From Chloroflexota bacterium (GTDB taxonomy: Bacteria > Chloroflexota > Limnocylindria > QHBO01), in NCBI GenBank assembly GCA_031177555.1, contig JAPSGM010000065.1, forward strand, positions 1 to 8,691: a stretch of DNA of 8,691 nucleotides, in the 5' to 3' direction. Positions 6,763 to 8,691 of the stretch are shown piece after piece. The notes under the pieces were generated by a model. The model was not told the DNA's origin. It was given only the letters and a program-made list of their open reading frames with translations, and made no database searches. The position numbers were made by a program, and so were the translations under genes. Position 1 is the stretch's first letter, and every line of letters begins with the position of its first letter.

Positions 6763-8132
6763 GAACGCGCCTCCGCGTCCGGCGCGGGGCTGTCCGCCTC
6801 CTCGCCGGGCTCCACGATCAGCTCCAGCCCGTCCACCCCCACCACCCGCACCGGCGCGCCGGGCGGGATCTGGGTGCCGCTGCTGCGCGCCGACCATGCC
6901 TCGCCGCCGGCGTAGGCGATCCCCGTCTCGCCGATGAGCGTCTGGGCCACGCCGCCGGCCCCCACCAGCGCGGTCATCGGGTGCGCGAAGGTCGGGTGCT
7001 TGCGCATGGCCATCAGCGCACGAACGACACCGAAGACGTACAGCAGCGACAGCCCGATGACCGCCACCAGCAGCCACGGGCTGACCTGGACCCGGATCGC
7101 GTCCTGCTCCGGATCGACGCCGGTCCACAGGGCGAAGGCGCCCAGCACGATGCACACCACCCCGCCGATGGTCAGCAGGCCGAACGAGGTCACGTTGAGC
7201 TCTAGGATGAACAGGCCGATGCCCAGCAGGATGAGCAGCAGGCCGCCGATGTTGAGCGGCAGGCTGTTTGACCCGATGAAGGCCAGCACCAGCGCGATGG
7301 CGCCCACCGGTCCGGAGAAGAAGTTCGGGTGGAAGAGCTCGCTGACGATCCCGTAGAAGCCGATGGTGAACAGGATGAAGGCGATGTTCGGGTCGGACAG
7401 CACGTGCAGGAACTGCTGGCCCGGGTTCATGTTCACGTCGCGCAGCTCCAGGCCGGAGAGCGGCGGGATCGGCTCCCCGTTGAAGGTGAGCGGGTGGCCG
7501 TCGGCACGCTCGCCGGCGTCGATGGCCGCGAAGAGCTCCTCGTCGGTGGCCGCCATGAGGTCCACCACCGGCGGCTCCATGGCCACCGCGTCGCTGGCCC
7601 CCACGCTGGCCGCCTCCCGGATCGCGTCCTCGGCGAACTGCTCGTTGCGGTTGTGGTCGCGCGCATAGCCGGTCAGCTTGGCGACGTTCGAGTTGTTCAC
7701 CTTGTCGGCGATCGTCTCGGGAAGGTCCTCTCCCCCACCGCCGACGACCGATGCCGCGCCGATGGTCGTGGACGGCGCCATGGCCGCCACGTCGCCGACC
7801 ATGGTCACGAACGTGCCGGCGCTGGCGGCCTGCGCTCCCTCCGGCGCGACCCAGGTGATCACCGGGACGCCGCTGCCCAGGATCGCCTTGGTGATCTCGT
7901 CCGTGCTGGTCAGCTCGCCGCCCGGCGTATCGATGACCAGCAGCACCGCGGCGGCACCGCCCTCCTCGGCGACGGCGATGCCCTCCTGGATGTATCCCGC
8001 CGTGATCTGGTCGATCACGCCGTTCAGCTCCAGGCGCACCACGTGGTCGCCCGCCCCTTGCGCCGGGGCCGCCAGGCTGGCGATCCCCAGGAGCAGGGCG
8101 ACGACCGCGATCGCTCTCCGCATCCGGACCAT
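6759..8132 (-). CDS. nfeD: NfeD-family membrane-bound serine protease (long form)
   Basis: Family: long NfeD proteins carry a ClpP-like Ser-Lys protease domain, several membrane helices and a C-terminal OB-fold, and work with slipin/stomatin proteins (the Pyrococcus PH1510/PH1511 pair). Seen, numbered from the ATG at 8132: 457 residues. A signal peptide or anchor spans 4-27; the protease domain about 30-210. Nucleophile S104 lies in AASAGTF after IDTPGGELTS (68-77), and general-base K144 (IADKVNN) sits 19 residues before the Asn of NRN, matching Lys138 spacing in PH1510. About five hydrophobic helices lie between 249 and 371. The NfeD OB-fold is about 385-442, with an acidic/Pro-rich tail. 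Upstream in-frame GTGs (8174, 8150) would lengthen the signal n-region; an ATG at 8123 is also possible. No Shine-Dalgarno is present, and a TATACT seven bases upstream suggests leaderless expression. The slipin partner is two genes downstream. Confidence 0.94.
   Translation of the reverse strand: MVRMRRAIAVVALLLGIASLAAPAQGAGDHVVRLELNGVIDQITAGYIQEGIAVAEEGGAAAVLLVIDTPGGELTSTDEITKAILGSGVPVITWVAPEGAQAASAGTFVTMVGDVAAMAPSTTIGAASVVGGGGEDLPETIADKVNNSNVAKLTGYARDHNRNEQFAEDAIREAASVGASDAVAMEPPVVDLMAATDEELFAAIDAGERADGHPLTFNGEPIPPLSGLELRDVNMNPGQQFLHVLSDPNIAFILFTIGFYGIVSELFHPNFFSGPVGAIALVLAFIGSNSLPLNIGGLLLILLGIGLFILELNVTSFGLLTIGGVVCIVLGAFALWTGVDPEQDAIRVQVSPWLLVAVIGLSLLYVFGVVRALMAMRKHPTFAHPMTALVGAGGVAQTLIGETGIAYAGGEAWSARSSGTQIPPGAPVRVVGVDGLELIVEPGEEADSPAPDAEARS
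6770..6774 (-). promoter_or_regulatory. Shine-Dalgarno site fixing the aldolase-like GTG start
   Basis: GGAGG lies within the last codons of nfeD, seven bases upstream of the GTG at 6762-6760. It is the best-spaced ribosome binding site in the window. It supports both the unusual GTG start and translational coupling to nfeD through the 4-base overlap GTGA. Confidence 0.75.
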
Positions 8133-8139
8133 CGACCCG

Positions 8140-8145
8140 AGTATA
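8140..8145 (-). promoter_or_regulatory. Candidate leaderless promoter (-10 element) of nfeD
   Basis: TATACT reads on the minus strand and ends seven bases before the ATG at 8132, so transcription would begin at or next to the start codon. No Shine-Dalgarno precedes that ATG, which fits a leaderless mRNA. No TTGACA-like -35 is visible 16-18 bases upstream. It lies in the 60-odd-base gap after the Nudix gene. Confidence 0.45.
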
Positions 8146-8189
8146 CGCACGGACGCGGCAGGACCCTGCGGCACGACTATGGCCGATAG

Positions 8190-8204
8190 GCTCGCTCAGC
8201 GAGC
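8190..8204. repeat. Short inverted repeat spanning the Nudix stop codon
   Basis: GCTCGC and GCGAGC form a perfect 6-bp stem around a 3-base loop that is exactly the TGA stop (8198-8196, minus strand). A 7-base direct repeat CGATAGG lies on each side (8184-8190 and 8208-8214). There is no T-tract, so an intrinsic terminator is not supported. It could be a 3'-end mRNA hairpin or chance. Confidence 0.3.
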
Positions 8205-8691
8205 GTGCGATAGGTTCAGCAAAGCCTCGGCGACCAGTTGCGACCAGGTTTCCATCCGCTCCCAGGCTGTGGCGACCGCCGCCGGAGGCACGAAGCGGCC
8301 GCTCAGCTTGTGCGTCTCGCGAACGGCGACGGGGCGCCCATCGGCCTGGACCTCGAAGACGACGCCGACGTGGACCGCTCCGACTGGATTGGAGTCGTCG
8401 TTCAGCATGCCGACCAGCCGGTAGTCGGGCTCCCAGGCGGCGACCAGCTCCTCGCTCCACTCGCGCGCCAGCCCCACCATCAGCGGGTCCTCGCCCTCGT
8501 CCACCGGGTTGAGGTGACCGCCCACGCCGATGCTCGCCTTGCGATGCAGCCGCGCGTCGCCGCCGGCATCGGTCCGCTCCATGAGGAAGATGTCCTCGCC
8601 GTCGCGCACGACGACGTAGGGGATGAGCTGCTTCCACGCGGGCGAGTCCTCGGCGAGCGGGCGGTCAAGGAAGCGACCGTGCGTGGCGACG
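8196..8691 (-). CDS. Nudix-family hydrolase (5' end beyond window)
   Basis: Role: Nudix enzymes hydrolyse nucleoside diphosphates linked to another moiety; the substrate is unknown. Seen: the frame stays open to the right edge (164 visible residues, first full codon at 8690). Reading begins VATHGRFLDRP and continues through KQLIPYVVVR into the Nudix fold, so a GTG at 8609 inside the first strand is not the likely start. Numbering from the first visible residue, GVGGHLNP is at 55-62 and the Nudix core REWSEE at 76-81, with metal-binding E77, E80 and E81. The box departs from the GX5EX7REUXEEXGU consensus: three to four extra residues lie between the GGH turn and the helix, and the glycine after EE is not conserved. 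The C-terminal part includes MLNDDSNPVGAVHVGVVFEV (95-114). This looks like a distinct, conserved subfamily rather than a decayed enzyme. The gap to nfeD is 63 bases. Confidence 0.88.
   Translation of the reverse strand, partial: VATHGRFLDRPLAEDSPAWKQLIPYVVVRDGEDIFLMERTDAGGDARLHRKASIGVGGHLNPVDEGEDPLMVGLAREWSEELVAAWEPDYRLVGMLNDDSNPVGAVHVGVVFEVQADGRPVAVRETHKLSGRFVPPAAVATAWERMETWSQLVAEALLNLSHAR

Noticed and set aside
8184..8214. Direct repeat CGATAGG as an attachment site or operator
   Set aside because: Only seven bases, one copy on each side of a stop codon, and no integrase or regulator nearby.
8196..8609. Nudix gene starting at GTG 8609
   Set aside because: The same frame continues to the window edge and encodes conserved-looking sequence (KQLIPYVVV) that completes the first strand of the fold, so the true start lies outside the window.
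5575..8637. A 1020-residue open frame on the minus strand spanning the Nudix, nfeD and aldolase-like regions
   Set aside because: Only the last 395 codons encode recognisable protein. The upstream part is a low-complexity Arg/Gly-rich out-of-frame reading of nfeD and the Nudix gene, so it is not a giant fusion.

Overview
The window is very GC-rich, densely coding DNA. All eight recognisable genes lie on the minus strand, so transcription runs from the right edge (8691) to the left edge (1). The mix of genes suggests a free-living or soil/aquatic bacterium: a tad/Flp-type CpaE/TadZ ATPase with a receiver domain, a slipin and NfeD, a cysteine-spaced zinc dehydrogenase and a distinctive Nudix family. 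My best guess is a high-GC Chloroflexota (Limnocylindria/Dormibacterota-like), with Actinomycetota as the alternative. This is inferred from protein flavour only; no rRNA or marker gene is present.

Layout in transcription order: (1) Nudix hydrolase, 5' part off the right edge (stop at 8196). (2) NfeD-type membrane serine protease (8132-6759). (3) Two-domain class II aldolase/adducin-like protein (6762-5575), starting with a GTG that overlaps the nfeD stop. (4) Zinc-dependent medium-chain dehydrogenase (5564-4305). (5) Slipin/stomatin-like SPFH protein (4263-3358). (6) Membrane-anchored alpha/beta hydrolase (3356-2352), one base after the slipin stop. (7) Receiver-domain CpaE/TadZ-like ATPase (2294-1104). 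(8) YifB/ComM-type AAA ATPase, 3' part off the left edge (965 to <1).

Genes 2 to 6 have gaps of -4, 10, 41 and 1 bases and look like one operon. NfeD and slipin are classic partners (membrane protease and stomatin-like scaffold/substrate) and usually adjacent. Here two metabolic genes, an aldolase-like protein and a dehydrogenase, sit between them. CpaE/TadZ and ComM follow after larger gaps (57 and 138 bases) and probably have their own promoters. A TATAAT element overlaps the hydrolase stop upstream of cpaE, and a hairpin abuts the cpaE stop. NfeD has a TATACT element exactly placed for a leaderless transcript.

I see no RNA genes, CRISPR array, insertion sequence or phage remnant. No gene-free stretch exceeds 138 bases. 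Most of the window is recognisable housekeeping or accessory metabolism. The parts that deserve attention are the split nfeD-slipin pair, the uncharacterised N-terminal half of the aldolase-like protein with its apparent Glu-to-Asp change, and the orphan receiver-CpaE protein.
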